Notes: generated from the sequence alone by a model not told the origin. A stretch of 64,000 bases of DNA from Chrysophaeum taylorii (GCA_029834535.1 JAQMWT010000370.1:124001-188000); one strand, 5' to 3'. Shown: positions 29,030 through 41,626, numbered from the stretch's first letter. Made by a program: numbers and translations.

Positions 29030-32000
29030 ACGATTGAGTCGATCGAAGCGGTAGCGCTGGAGATGGAGTACTACGCTTTTGTACTGTTAAGCTCTTTAAC
29101 GAAGCGGCGTACGAGTCAAAAGATTCGCTCGAACGCCGAACTTACGCGATTCCAGAGAGTTGACTCCTAATATGTACGACGAGGCTCTGGAGCTCTTCGC
29201 GCCTTTTATATCACACATCATGCATGAGTGATGAGGGTTTTCTCTCCGAATTAACACACACGGCGCTTTCCCTCATGCTTACCCTTTCTTCCCCCCTTTT
29301 TGTTTTTTTTTCTACAAGATATGAGAGTTTCTCTTCTTAAAAGGAGAAATCCTCCAGGTGCGTGCCGCAAGGTCCAGAGTCTTTTGCTTTAATTAGCAAC
29401 AAGAGCTCTGTCCCTCGTTGTCAGTATGTGAAAGCTTCTATGGGATTTAATGTCCCTGAGGAGTTAGGAGGGAGGTTCCTGCTGTTTGCGTAGTAACATG
29501 TGACACGCGGAATCGTCTGTACACGCCTAAGACCGTCTCTACCATGTACCCGGAGAGGGTCAAATCTCGCTAGGTTATGGGCCCAGACGCGTAGGCGTGT
29601 TAGTCCAATTGTGTTGTGCGTTTAATCACGTAATCATCAGTTCACGCCTGATTATTACGAGTACGATGCGACAATTGTGTTTGGCGTTGGTCTACAGTAC
29701 ATGTTTGTTATGTGACGACGGTACGTGCCCACCAATTAATTTGGCTCGTGACCGAGTTGGGTCGGTCATTGGACACGTGCACTTGCATAATGGAATATAA
29801 CTAAACTTTTTTTCGATCGCGTGCTGCGGAAACACCCTGGTTTTTTCCCTACATTCCCCAACAAAGGACTGTCTGCCAGGGAATTAATATATATTCCCTA
29901 TCAGCCTCAGGTCACCATATGCTTAACTGGCATGTTGATTTGTTTGGTCCTGTACATAAAATCCACGCTTAGCGCATTGTACGTATCGCGCGCCCACGTT
30001 TTTTGAACCCTTCTTCTTCCTATGTGTCGCACCTGTTTATCAATCCTCTAGCCTATCCTCATAGGTCACACACACACACACATCCCTCAAGATCACAATC
30101 CAGGAGAAAGTCCAAGCCCGTCTCTACGACGGAATATCATTATTATAAGCAGGAGCAGGTTATAGTCGCGATAAATTGCTTCCAAGATAATTCTACGAAG
30201 GTCAGTTTGCAGCTCGAAAGGCTTCGTAGGCACATGACTTTCTCACACGCGGACGCGTTGTTCCCCTACGACGACTCGTACGAGGCGTTCATAAGAAAAG
30301 CTCCCAACGCGTCACGCTCGATGACGAAATCGAAGAAAATTTTCGATCTCCCGAAGGCTCAACAAGTTCGAGCACATCATCTTCCAGATCAAGATGCACT
30401 GCCAGAGCGTCTCAATACCTGGCATGCGAATAATACGCATCGCCTTACAACCGAGATGAACGCAACGAGCTCGAGCACCTATATTTTCGAGCGTCCCGTA
30501 ATCTTGTTGCGTCCCGAATTAATTAAACGCGGACGTAAAAAGAAGTGCCCTAAATCGTTCATAGATGCTCAATTCCCTAAATCAGTCGAGTCTGCTTCGT
30601 CTCTAACCAATATAACTTTCTCAGGTCTTTCTAAAGCCGACTGGCATAAATATTATTCGGAGACCTACGCAACTTTCTACTAGGCGCGTTCTTCAACCAG
30701 GAGTCGATCAACAAGCCCGCCCTTGCCATTTGGGCACAACTCAAGCAAATCTATGCGTTAAGCGCGCATCATCCAAACAAAACCAGAGCGATTTTGCTTC
30801 TGTCTTCTTATTATTGTTATATTATGAAACTGTGTCCCGTACGGACGTTACCGAACTTAAGTCTCAATTAAAACTGGATGTCGCTCAATGTTTACCGGTA
30901 TGTTTTTCGCGTGTTTATTGAACAACAATTGCTTACTTTTCAGACTCAGGCTTATCAATTGAACAAGGAGGACAAGCAAAGATTCAGTTAAGTGACCCCA
31001 TCGTTGTTGCACTTAAAGCACGCGAGGGGATGTATACACTCTATGCCAACCCCCTCCGACCACGAGCGATATTCTCAATCCCTATTGGAGTGGAGTAAAC
31101 TATATGAGACGCGCTCAAGTAGCGACGACTCCACGCGGGATCCTGCTTTGTTAAAAATTGGTGGATCCAACTGACGTGTTCCCGTCGTTGCTGGAATTCA
31201 CGTTAAAGATATTTATTGAGACGAAATTTACGACTAATCGTCGTTTGGATAAACCAGATTCTTGGATTCCTTACGTTCCTGGAACTACTTCATCGAAACC
31301 CCCCCCCCCCAAAGGTGTTACTACTACTCGTGGATACCTTTCAGGAGTCGCGCGACACTCTGAATAGCACATACTACTCTTTGCTAGCTACAGCTGCAGC
31401 GGGTAATTCTGGCTTCAATGCTCGTAATTTGCGCAACGCTAAAGATAAAGCTTCGACAATCTCGCCTAGAGATACGTCATACTATCGTCCTCCTTCCAAT
31501 TACAATGTTAAAGGCAACGGCACCAGTTACGACCGGCCCGTTTACTCACAGACTACAACAAACTGTGGAGCACGCTCCAATATGTCTCTGATGGACAGAG
31601 CTAATATTAATTACCAGGTCGAGCGACTTCGCCATCTGTTTGGTAAATTACAGGACGCGAATCCTAATCCTTCCACCGATGTTAAGAATGTACAGGAAGA
31701 TATGAAAAACTACTCTTCTTAGTACCCTCTCGACTCGACTACCCAGGCTTCTACTCAAACCCTTGAGCCTCACGAAGCAACACACTTGTGCAGCTTTTTT
31801 ATCTGTCACGTGTTGAGTCCATGTCTAATGCCGTTTCTAATTTTCTCGATTCCGATACATCGCAACTCATGTCTCAGAAGAAAAGGGTGAAGTAAGTACA
31901 TCTGCTCCTACAGCGTCCCCCAGTGATGAGGAGCAGCAGAGGGGGTCCGCTGAAACGGAAAGATGTTTCATACCTTTCTTTCTATTAAAAGACGAGGAAA

Positions 32001-35000
32001 TCGACAGCATCCCGCAACCATCACAGCAGCACGCAAATGCTACTAAAGCTCAAAGTGCTATTGTCCGCCGTCAAACTCTGCTGGAAGCTCCTCCTCCTCC
32101 TAAATCTGATGAGCCGCAGAATAATAACACTCAACACGGTGAAGAGCAAGATGATGGCACTGAACCTCCTAGGTTACTTACCAAAGCTAAATACTGGATT
32201 CACTTTGGTTGTTACACCCTCCGGGCAAACGCAAACCTTTCTTACGCAGTATGCTTTCGGCCTAATGCTCCACTCATGCGTGCTACTCCACTATTCTCAA
32301 GTTGTATAATGAGTATAACCTGCCCATTATGATAACACCGGGATATGCTGACACTTGCGCTTCTCGAGACGTCGTTAAATTTCAGACGTTTATTACGCTG
32401 ATCCCTTGCATGTCGTTACATTGCCAGAATCTCTGTCTCCCGCAATCCAGACAGCTACTACTGACACCCAATGTATTACTCATGGAATGATCATAAAGAC
32501 AGTCATCCCAGCTCTCTACCGAAGTATCCTGACGTTGGCTATGTTAAACTCGACGTCGCCCTGTTTCCTCCTAAGCAAAACCAACACAATGATGACCCAG
32601 ATTTGCATATTATAAGCATGACACAATGGGGTGAAGAAAAACTCTTCGGTACTGAGTTTTATTTAAGGGCGAGACTAACATCACCAGCAAAATCGACGAT
32701 AATGCAAAGATCCCGCTGTTCAGATTGGCAAATCTTTTTTTTTCCTGCGCTCCCCATATATTCGCTTCAACAAGCTAAGGCGCGAAAGTTGTTGGAGCTT
32801 CGCTCTTTGCAGTTTAAGTTATGTGCCTTCCATGCGCAACGTGAAATATCAAGGGCTTTACGCCGAGCTGCTTGAGCGTGTAATTTACGTTCCTTGGCTG
32901 CAATCAATCCATCTTGGAGTCCATGTATCCACAGCTTCCTTATATTCGCAAGCACCACTCGCCCCCTGTATGACGCAGACTTAATCACAATCTGCTTCAT
33001 ACGGTAACATCCACTGTTAATTGGTGACTCTGCCTTGTTCCGGCTTTTCCACTCCAGCATTCTTGGCCTGTGCTACCAATGACTTGCGTCGTCTCAACAT
33101 TAATGATGTCAAAGTTCTTGTTGAGAGCGATGAAAATCTCACGCACATGCTTCGAAGAAGGTTTGGCAACTCTGGAATAGAGAAGGGAACTCTTCCAAAG
33201 TTCCTAACGTATTCTTCGCACCGTGCATCTGATAATGAACGTGCCAAATACTACTCGGACAATTGACGTCCCCGTGCACCAACCGAAACCTTATCAACGG
33301 GAGGGTCATCATCTCGACTTTCGAGCGAGACATGGCCGATTCCTTATTTCCAAGCGCGTTAAGTGTGCTTGAACTCTTAAAAAAAACCCCTTGTCCTCCT
33401 TATGGAGATGACACCACCGCATGGGGCATCCATCGAAGATCATATCATATCATATCAGGGTTGCTAATCTACTCTTCTCTACGATGCACTATACGGTGGA
33501 CATACGTGATCGCTTTCCTTGTTACTTACGTGGCGATTTTTCAAGCTCGGGGAAGATGGATCCTTGTTGCCCGCAAGTAAAACTCTGCCCCACTAAATCT
33601 GTTTTCCTGGCCTAATAAAAGGGTCACCTCCCTTCTTGATAACAGCAATACTATAAGTCGAAAACTTGATGCGTCGATGACCCATGGACGCATGGTTTTT
33701 TCCAGATGCTCCTTACGTGTCCAATCCTAAAACATTCGGCGCCTTCAGTCGCACAGGGACCGTTCGTCTGACTATAGCAGAGGTCGTCGAAACATTAACT
33801 ATGCTCTTTCTCCGGCTACATTCCCAAAAGGCGACAGAACACCCATCTCAAGATGATGATATAAACGACGTCGCCAATTTTCGCTTGGGATTCTTAACGA
33901 ATTCTAGGCAACCCCTACCTTGTATGACGTCACCTATTGAACTCGAGGCGTTCGTCATCTTATATAACATTATGGTGGAACGAACGAACGCCTGTCCCCT
34001 AACTCAACCACTTTTTAGCCGTGTCTTTTCGTATTACAACACTCGAAACTAACCAACCCTCGCATAATAGGTTATTTCCAAAAATAGATCCTCAAGTTCT
34101 CCCATCATCTGCATCACAGGTGGTAGACACACAGGTGGTGACATCACTGTCACCAACCCTTCCTCCAAATACCAAGCCCACATCAACCCCTTTGGCGAAA
34201 CTTACATTTTGCAATCGCACGAGAGTGAATTCTTCGATAAAAAAACTGCTGTACTTGAATCTGCGACTGGCTTCCTATGGGTTGTGTCAAGCTTATCACC
34301 ATGGTACCGAACTGCAGGACACGCGTCGCCTAATGCGGACTCTCGTGTCTGACACCTCTCGTGTGCGTCAGGATTCTCTCATTTTCTATTCGAAGTCCAA
34401 CAACCATCTCGAGTTTGTCGACAGATCCTTTGCTCTAAGCGACATGCATGTGTCTCAAAGCAGATATCTGGGCTCCTCCAGTGACAGAAAAAATGGGCGC
34501 TAAAGTCCATTCCATTCATGCTCCCACTCCTACCATTCGGGGAATATGCTGGTGTACGATCCAAAAAGTTTGGTCCGAGATGACTCGACACGAGAATTGG
34601 CACGCGCCAATAATTTTACCGCGTACCAAACTAATTTTGTTTTGTCTGTACCTCCTGTGTTGTGACATGATTGCTAATGCCATTCCAGCTGGCACATATC
34701 TATATGTATTGTATACGCACTCGTGTCAGATCGTCTATGATTTGCGTAAATAAACCTTATCGCCGTCCTTCGATCCCGACCACGCATCACTAACCAAAAC
34801 ATACAGGTCAACTTTATTCACCAACATTTTCCAGACAGACTACTCACTACAAATAACCCAGAGTTTTCTCACTATGCACGTACATCTCCTCTAAAATTTT
34901 CAAATGTCGTGTTCTAACCACGAACTTCCTTTGCTTGACGTCGATTCCGTTGCACGTGTATTTATGTCGTCGGACATCTCGTCTTTAGATGTAACATCAA

Positions 35001-35255
35001 CCTCTAAATCTAAATCCAAGCACATCCCTTTAATCACTCCCAGACAACCGCTAGAGAAACATGCTCCCTTCGATAAAAAGGTTCGTGCCCGGGGTACCCT
35101 TGCTGTTCGCGATGCACAGAAACGCGCAACGAACTTCCATAACACGCATCACTCGAGTGACTCGCAAGGCATAAAGGCTGTTCAAGTCATCTCCAACCCT
35201 GGTCATCATCCATCCGATGTGCCTTACCGCAAATTCTGTGTGGACTGCACTTTAC

Positions 35256-35286
<31 letters not shown>

Positions 35287-35700
35287 GCGCTTCCCGCACT
35301 CCCACCATTTAAAGAAACAGGCTTCCTTCGAAAAAAATTTTCAGCCCGGCGAAGAATGGGGGGCATGTGATGGTGGCTATGTTTCCGTCCTCTCCGAGTG
35401 TGGCCTCCTCCTTCGACACATTCTGGTCTTCAAGTGTCTTATCTCAAAGATTTTGTTAATCTACTCCTGTCGCACAACAAACGCTAACGAATTTTGTATT
35501 GCTCTCGACTTTGTTCGTAACTTTTGTTCTACTTATGTTCAATTAATGCAAATCTACTGTGACTCCTTTAAACCCAGTATATCACCACTCCCTATCGCGC
35601 TGAAGTACACATCTGCTGGCACGAGCAACTCACCACGGCCCGGCGGCCGTTCGCAACATCCATTGCGCTGGTAACAACACAGGCGCGCACCGCCGTGGCC
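29030..35700 (+). mobile_element. AT-richer island: probable virus-like or retroelement fossil
   Basis: About 6.7 kb that is clearly richer in A and T than the gene-dense rest. It holds many medium-length plus-strand reading frames of ordinary protein composition, all interrupted, and hardly any on the minus strand, so one long plus-strand coding unit seems to have decayed. Parts that still look like protein lie around 30.0-30.7, 31.2-31.7, 32.0-32.9, 33.0-33.6, 33.7-34.5 and 34.9-35.6 kb. None shows a motif that fixes the family: a retroelement, an integrated RNA-virus copy or another virus-like element are all open. No terminal repeats were found by eye. It is broken in many places and looks old. 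Confidence 0.45.
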
Positions 35701-35756
35701 CCGCCCGGCGGCCCGCCCGGCGGGCATCAAAATACAAGAAGTATATTTGAAATAAT

Positions 35757-36020
35757 AACCAGTGATGTGACATTTTACACATAAAAAAATATCCTTGGTC
35801 AACCTTCCGGGTCACATCACTGGTTCCCGCCTTCGGCAAGCAAAGTCACATTACTGGTTTCTAAGAACCAGCGATGTGACCGTTTTTTTTCGCGTCGCGC
35901 CGGAGCCTCCGTCCTGGACCAAGCGATGTGTGACCCGAGTCGACGAGAGTGATGTGGCCATATTTGTTGTTATTGTTAGGGCAAGTGATGCGGGTTCGGA
36001 GTCGGCGATGTGACCCGACA
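35757..36020. repeat. GATGTGAC inverted-repeat cluster
   Basis: A perfect 15-bp inverted repeat, AACCAGTGATGTGAC (35757-35771) with its complement at 35811-35825, and a second hairpin with the same arms (35845-35859 and 35866-35880, one mismatch, 6-base loop). Related GATGTGAC or GATGTGGC words follow near 35922, 35947 and 36006. The cluster sits at the right edge of the AT-rich island and could be its end or an origin- or protein-binding site. Confidence 0.75.
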
Positions 36021-36559
36021 AGTATGAGGCACCGTCCTCCATCGCTATAACTATTTTGGATAGCGATTCGCCATGGCCACACCCAAAATGCATTATTGAT
36101 CGTATTATGTCGCGGTACTTATCATGTTGGACGTAGTAAAGGGTTGCCTGGTAAGGGGTACTTTCTGTACTCGCGCCGCCTACCCGAACCTAAACCCTGA
36201 TTTTTTTATTCGTAAGACGAACAAACAGGCAAACAAACGGAAGCAAATACGATTCGCATTCGCATTTAGAAGTAATTCCGTCGTCCGAAAAGACCGAGAG
36301 CCGAATTGAGTTTGTTCGTTCCTGTTCTCTCGGTCTTATCGTTCTTCCGTCGTCTTTTGTTGAACTTTGAGCGATACGACCATGCCGCCGCTCCCGCACG
36401 ACGTGGTACACGAGGATCCTGTTCGGTCGCTCGGAAGCAACTTACGCGAAGAAGACGAAGAAGAACAACGCCGTCCGTTCTTGTACGCGTCGAACTTGCT
36501 CGGGTCGGCGCGATGGCTCGGGCGACGGAGGCATAAATAACGGGCGACGACGATGACGC
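36021..36559. other. Spacer between island and decayed block
   Basis: An (ACAAACAG)n-like stretch (36218-36240) and mixed-composition sequence; no supported gene. Confidence 0.4.
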
Positions 36560-39080
36560 GGAGTCGTGCGACGAGGGCTGCTGCAACGAAGGCACAACAC
36601 CAGCGACGTCAAAACTACAACCCTGAACCACCGCGAACAAAGAGACTTCTATAGTCTCACTTTGTCGAGGGCATTCCGGCGGAGAGCGAGGCGCGCAAGA
36701 TCTTCAACAAGCACTCGCTCCGGATGCTCGAAGTCGCCCACGCCTTTCGGTCTCGTGGAGTGTTCTGTTGGGGGGTACACTGGTGATCTCGTACCCCTCG
36801 AGGTCACGGACGATGTGGGAAACTATGACATCGTCAACGAGGACGGCACGAGCGTCACCAAAAAGGGCGAGTCGATGCACACGAAGACGCGCCGCCGCGA
36901 CTTCGGCGTCGCAAATTTCCTGGACCCCCGTCGATTTCGTCCCGTGTTCGACCTCGAAGAAGCTGGGCGTGCTCTGGAACGGCCCTACCAAGAGATGCTG
37001 GAAGACGTGCAAAACAAATCCTGCTCTCCGGCTGTTTCAGCGACAGCACTATGACCACCTGGCCACGCGAGGCGGGATTGCCTCGGCCCCAAAAAGACAC
37101 TTTGGAACGTGATGATTAAGACTGCACGTTGTCTCGAAATCAATCCTCAAACCGGGGTTCCTTGGCCAAATCCACAGGAATGCAACATGAACGCGGTCGT
37201 TTTACGAGCCTTTGCGACCGCGGCCGACGAGTGCAAGGCCATCATCAACGGTCCGCTAGCAGTTATTGCGAACTTCCTCGACAGCAGCCGCTCCTCCGCG
37301 GCTGTCGACGACTTTCTTCTTTACTCACTGATGAGTTGGAAGCCACGTCACAAGGGCCTGTCCTCGACTATCGTCTCGACGCTGGCACTTGTGCGCGACG
37401 AAAAAAAAAATGTCCGACCCGCTTCCATTCGCGGCGATACCCGACGCGACGACGTCGGAGGAAGTGTTCAACACCTCCCAATACACAGCGGCGACAGAGC
37501 GCGACGGGCGAAAGCACGTCGCGTGCATAATTGAGCGTCTTTTGGCTCACAAGTCGGGGGTCCTGTTTCTCGACACCAACAAGTTGATTTTCGACAAGGA
37601 CCCCCTGACTCATTTTAAGAGTGCTGTGGATTTTCTTCATCATCGCGGATTCTCCACGGCCAAGAAGAGTTTGTTCGGCGAGATTGTCACTCTTGTCGAT
37701 GAGAGTCGACTGCACGCAGTCGTCGTCCACGGGCCCTTGTGTGTGTGTCTTCGGACCACCGTCTGCCGCTTCTCAACAACGTGCGGCGCGCGGTGACGGA
37801 ATCGGTCTTGGCCAACGTCGGTCGCTCGCTTCAGAACGAGCGTCACCTTTACAGAAAATGACGAGTTCGGCAACCCGGTCTACGGCCTCATTTCGCTGCA
37901 AATCTGAAAAAAAGGGCTGCTGCACCAGGGTGGACGACAATACGCGGCGGCCTATCGCGAGCGGGTTTCTCCCGCGACCACCTTCGCATTTTTCGAAAAC
38001 AAACTTTTCGAAAAGGAAAGCGTCGGTGGCTCCGGTTGCAAACTCGCTCCGGATCCGCGAGTCGCAACCCAAGTCGACCACCCGTCCGCAGGATGGCAGG
38101 ATCCTTTTGCGTTGTCGACGCTTGGTTTCGAATTTAAGCCTTCGGTACGCCGAAGACGCATTTTGTTGTCGCTTGCAAAGGCTGCTTCAAACCGGCATTG
38201 CGTCGTCACCCAATGCGCAGTCTGCGCGCTGGAGGCTGCTTTTGAAAAACCACATCAAAGCAGATTCGGTCCTTGCTCCGAAGCTCACGGCGCTTCGCAA
38301 GAAGGATCAGGTAGAAAGCGATATGCGTAATCGCGGCAATTGTATACCAAGCTCGCGGGACGCGGCAACACGCACGAGGACACGGTGCGGAACAACGAGG
38401 AAATGCAGAAAATTCATCGCCCGCCTGATGGCACTCAGCCAGGCACAGAGTTTTGGATGAAATGCAACGCAAACGCCACCCGTCAGAAAGACGGAACATC
38501 CTGCACGGGTTTGTACGTCTTTCCGGACACGTTTCCCGTGTACGGGTCGTTCGCTTATTCGACGCTTGTACAACCATGCAGGGACCACCTCAAGGCACGC
38601 AAGAACAAGAAGCGGGTCTACACGGACGTGCCTGAGAAAGACGTGTACCCGCACATTAGTGTCAAGCGTGTGTGGTACGAAGGACATCTCGTTGTCGAGA
38701 GACCGAGCCAGCAAAAGAGGGCTTTGTCCACGTGGGCGTTTGAAAGCCGCGTGGTGCACGAGGGCGAGCGTCGAGATATCTGGCTGACCTCGTCGGCGGC
38801 GTCCGCGTGCCCGTCGTCACCGCCATGCGTCAAGTTTTGGGACAAGACATCGTGTCGCTGCTGCTGCGAGAGCCGTCATTCTCCCTCTTCCCCGTCGTAT
38901 CGAGCGACTCGAGCACTTCGAGTGACTCTGAGACTGACGCGCAGGTGCTTGCCGCGGTGATCCGACATCGTCGCGCGATTGTTGCCTTTAGCGTGCGGGT
39001 GGCTCGGGTCGAAGGGGCGTCGGGGAGCGCATCGGATGCGCCCCAGAGGGCGGCACCTCGTCGCGATCGTTATAGCCAGG
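36560..39080 (+). pseudogene. Decayed plus-strand coding block, family unknown
   Basis: Consecutive plus-strand segments of convincing protein composition cover most of 2.5 kb but shift between frames, so the unit is broken in several places. Examples that read well are VPLEVTDDVGNYDIVNEDG near 36.8 kb, EVFNTSQYTAATERDGRKH near 37.5 kb and GLYVFPDTFPVYGSFAYSTL near 38.5 kb. The GC content is like the host genes, unlike the AT-rich island, so it is probably a separate element or a dead host gene. No family recognised. Treated as a fossil. Confidence 0.45.
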
Positions 39081-39564
39081 GGGTTAGTCGTTTCTATAGC
39101 GCCGCTCCACACTGCGTTCCCAACTCCTGTTGCTACACCGCGCTATTTGCATGGCTGGCGTCGCCGCGCACCGCGTAGGGATCTCGACCCGCAGGTGCTT
39201 GATCTGCGGCTTCGAGTCTTTCGCCACCCACGAGCTGATGGGGTCCGTCCGTCCATCTTGCGACGGATCCGCCTCGCCGCCCGCCGCCGCCGCCGGGATT
39301 CCAGTGCATCCACATCCGTCCGCCTTCTTCGGCCGGGCCATCCCTCCTAAAAACGGGAACTCGACAAAAATGTTTGTTTCTTCCATGAGAACAAAACACG
39401 AGTTGGGGACCGACCACGAAGCGACCTTTGTACAACCAACCAACACCCTACGTCGCCCCAATAATTATCGTTCTGTAGAGAACACTCGAACCGTAAACGT
39501 ACACCCTCTCAAAAATCTCGTGCACAGAGCACCTGCTATCCTAAGATTCTAGGATTGAGACCGC
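39081..39564. other. Unassigned stretch before the tRNA genes
   Basis: A minus-strand frame at 39084-39461 (125 codons, with VEFPFLGGMARPKKADGCGC) has some protein character but no match. Not called as a gene. Confidence 0.3.
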
Positions 39565-39636
39565 TGCCCCGGTAGGGATTCGAACCCTAGTTTTCCCGGC
39601 CACAACGGGAGGTACTAACCACTATACGACCGCGGC
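39565..39636 (-). tRNA. tRNA-His (GTG)
   Basis: 72 nt without CCA. The D arm CGTATAGTGGTTAGTAC is the standard eukaryotic tRNA-His one; the anticodon loop TTGTGGC gives GTG in a 5-bp stem TCCCG/CGGGA; the T arm is TAGGG-TTCGAAT-CCCTA. The acceptor GCCGCGG pairs with CCGGGGC except for one G-G at the fourth pair. Confidence 0.9.
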
Positions 39637-39674
39637 CGTCCTTTGTCCTTCCACGCCGTCCTTTGTCCTTCCAC
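39635..39674. repeat. Tandem 2 x 20 bp
   Basis: GCCGTCCTTTGTCCTTCCAC twice in a row, starting at the 5' end of the first tRNA-His gene. Confidence 0.9.
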
Positions 39675-39770
39675 CACGGGAGTCGAACCGCCGAACGATA
39701 GAAGTACCTTTCTCTTCAGCCCACTCAAATCTCGCGCATGCCATCACGATACCGAGATTGGTGAAGAATT

Positions 39771-39842
39771 TGCCCCGGTTGAGATTCGAACTCAAGTTTT
39801 CCCGGCCACAACGGGAGGTACTAACCACTATACGACCGAGGC
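39771..39842 (-). tRNA. tRNA-His (GTG), second copy
   Basis: 72 nt, same D and anticodon arms as the copy 206 bp away. The T arm differs (TTGAG-TTCGAAT-CTCAA) with compensating changes on both sides, and the acceptor GCCTCGG/CCGGGGC pairs fully, counting one G-T wobble. Compensation suggests both copies are or were functional. Confidence 0.92.
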
Positions 39843-39910
39843 GTAAGCTAGTCACAAAAAACTCAACACAATATATAAAGAGAGTCCGTCCCCGTCCCCC
39901 GCAACAACAA

Positions 39911-39943
39911 GCATTCATTCATTCATTCATTCATTCATTCATT
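39911..39943. repeat. (ATTC)n microsatellite
   Basis: About eight ATTC units, followed by (AGT)n at 39949-39966, upstream of the PheRS gene. Confidence 0.85.
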
Positions 39944-40032
39944 CCAAAGTAGTAGTAGTAGTAGTAGAGAAACAAAAAAAATCAACGGACGTATAGAGGG
40001 TTGAAAAAATAAATTAACGGAAAGGAGCGATT

Positions 40033-41445
40033 ATGGAGAAGTTGATTCTCGAGAGGGTGGCGATCGGGGACATCGAGGACTCGAGCGTTGCCGCCGAGGA
40101 GCTCAAGGTGGAACACCAGGCGTTACTGGGGGTTGTGCAGTCGCTGTGGACGGATGGATTTTTGACGATGGAGGCGTCGAGCCGGTCGTGGCTGTCGCCG
40201 ACGCCAGAAGGCGAGGACATCCTACGCAACGGATCGCCGGAATATCGGATATACTGCGCCGTTCGCGACGGCACGGAGGTTCCTTCGGACAAGTTTGGGT
40301 TCAACGCAGCGATGAAGAAGGGGTGGGTGAAGTTCGTGAAAGAGGAGGGCAAGAAGAAGAAGTTGGTGCTAGGGACGGAACCGAAAACGGATACGACGCG
40401 CGAAGCGCTGCAGGAGTTGCGCGAAGAGAGGGAGTTGATAACGCGCAAGCTCGCGACGCGGGTGACCTTGAAGTACTTCAAGATCGGGCGCGGCCCGAAC
40501 TTCGCGATGCGTCGAGTAAAGAAAGTTGGGGACATAAGTGCCGAAACCCTCAAGAACTGGGAAACCGTCGAATTCAAGGACTACAACTTCCGGACTCTGG
40601 GGGAACGAGTATCGGGGGGATACGTCCAGCCGTTGCTCAAGGTGCGCGCCGAGTTCCGGAAAATTTTGATGGGTATGGGCTTCGAGGAGATGGAAACAAA
40701 TCTCTGGGTCGAGTCGAGCTTCTGGAACTTCGACGCGCTCTTCCAGCCGCAGAGCCATCCGGCGCGCGATGCCCACGACACCTTTTTTGTCAAGGACCCG
40801 CCGCGCACCCTGGAATGGCCGGCGGACTACTACGAGAGGGTTAGGGAGATGCACGAGAAAGGCGGCGCCGGGTCTATCGGTCATCGATCGCCGTTCGACG
40901 ACGCCGAGGCGAGAAAAAATCTCCTCAGGACGCACACGACGGCGGTATCTGCGCGGATGTTGTACCAACTGGCGCGCACGAAGCCCTTCAAGCCGGCGCG
41001 CTACTTTTCTATCGATCGCGTTTTCCGAAACGAGTCTATGGACAGCACTCATTTGTGCGAGTTTCACCAGGTCGAGGGATTGGTTGCCGATTACGATTTG
41101 AGTCTCGGAAACCTCATTTCGACCATCCGCACCTTTTTCGCCAAGATCGGCATCACCCAGCTCCGCTTCAAGCCCGCCTTCAACCCCTACACCGAACCCT
41201 CGATGGAAGTCTTCGGCTATCATCCGGATTTGAAGAAATGGACCGAAATCGGAAACTCTGGCATGTTTCGCCCGGAGATGCTCGCCCCCATGGGTCTCCC
41301 CCCTAACGTCAAGGTCATCGCCTGGGGTCTCTCGCTCGAACGCCCCACCATGATCAAGTACCGCATCTCCAACATCAGAGACCTCTTCGGCCACAAGGCC
41401 GATCTCAACCGCACCAAGGCCACGCCCATGTGCATCTTTCCCTAG
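40033..41445 (+). CDS. FARSA: Phenylalanyl-tRNA synthetase alpha subunit, cytosolic
   Basis: 470 residues, ATG at 40033. N-terminal winged-helix region for tRNA binding, then the class II catalytic core: FRKILMGMGFEEMETNLWVE, the long loop with DTFFVKDP, motif 2 as FSIDRVFRNESMDSTHLCEF and EGLVADYDL, and motif 3 near AWGLSLERPTMIKYRI. This is the archaeal/eukaryotic cytosolic type, which forms an alpha2-beta2 enzyme charging tRNA-Phe. Full length for the family (about 500). No targeting signal. The two nearby tRNA genes are for His, so the proximity is probably chance. Confidence 0.95.
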   Translation: MEKLILERVAIGDIEDSSVAAEELKVEHQALLGVVQSLWTDGFLTMEASSRSWLSPTPEGEDILRNGSPEYRIYCAVRDGTEVPSDKFGFNAAMKKGWVKFVKEEGKKKKLVLGTEPKTDTTREALQELREERELITRKLATRVTLKYFKIGRGPNFAMRRVKKVGDISAETLKNWETVEFKDYNFRTLGERVSGGYVQPLLKVRAEFRKILMGMGFEEMETNLWVESSFWNFDALFQPQSHPARDAHDTFFVKDPPRTLEWPADYYERVREMHEKGGAGSIGHRSPFDDAEARKNLLRTHTTAVSARMLYQLARTKPFKPARYFSIDRVFRNESMDSTHLCEFHQVEGLVADYDLSLGNLISTIRTFFAKIGITQLRFKPAFNPYTEPSMEVFGYHPDLKKWTEIGNSGMFRPEMLAPMGLPPNVKVIAWGLSLERPTMIKYRISNIRDLFGHKADLNRTKATPMCIFP

Positions 41446-41626
41446 TCTTTTATTCGCGTCGCTCGCGCTACGCTCCTCCTCCTCCTCTTCCGTGTGTAGC
41501 CCGTATGGTGATATCATCAAAAGCACTGGGGTGGCGCTACTCCGTAATCTGACTATCTATCTATCTATTATGGTCCGCCCAGAGGGAGCTTCGAGGCACG
41601 GGGGGGCGGCACGCATCCCTGTAGTC

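Noticed and set aside
29905-29975. HVDLFGPVH, similar to a Copia integrase start
   Set aside because: Nine residues only, no zinc finger before it or DDE pattern after it; not enough to name the family of the AT-rich island.
39672-39779. Third tRNA between the two tRNA-His genes
   Set aside because: T-loop and acceptor are suggestive, but the T stem pairs poorly and no anticodon arm of normal size is found; kept only as a finding.
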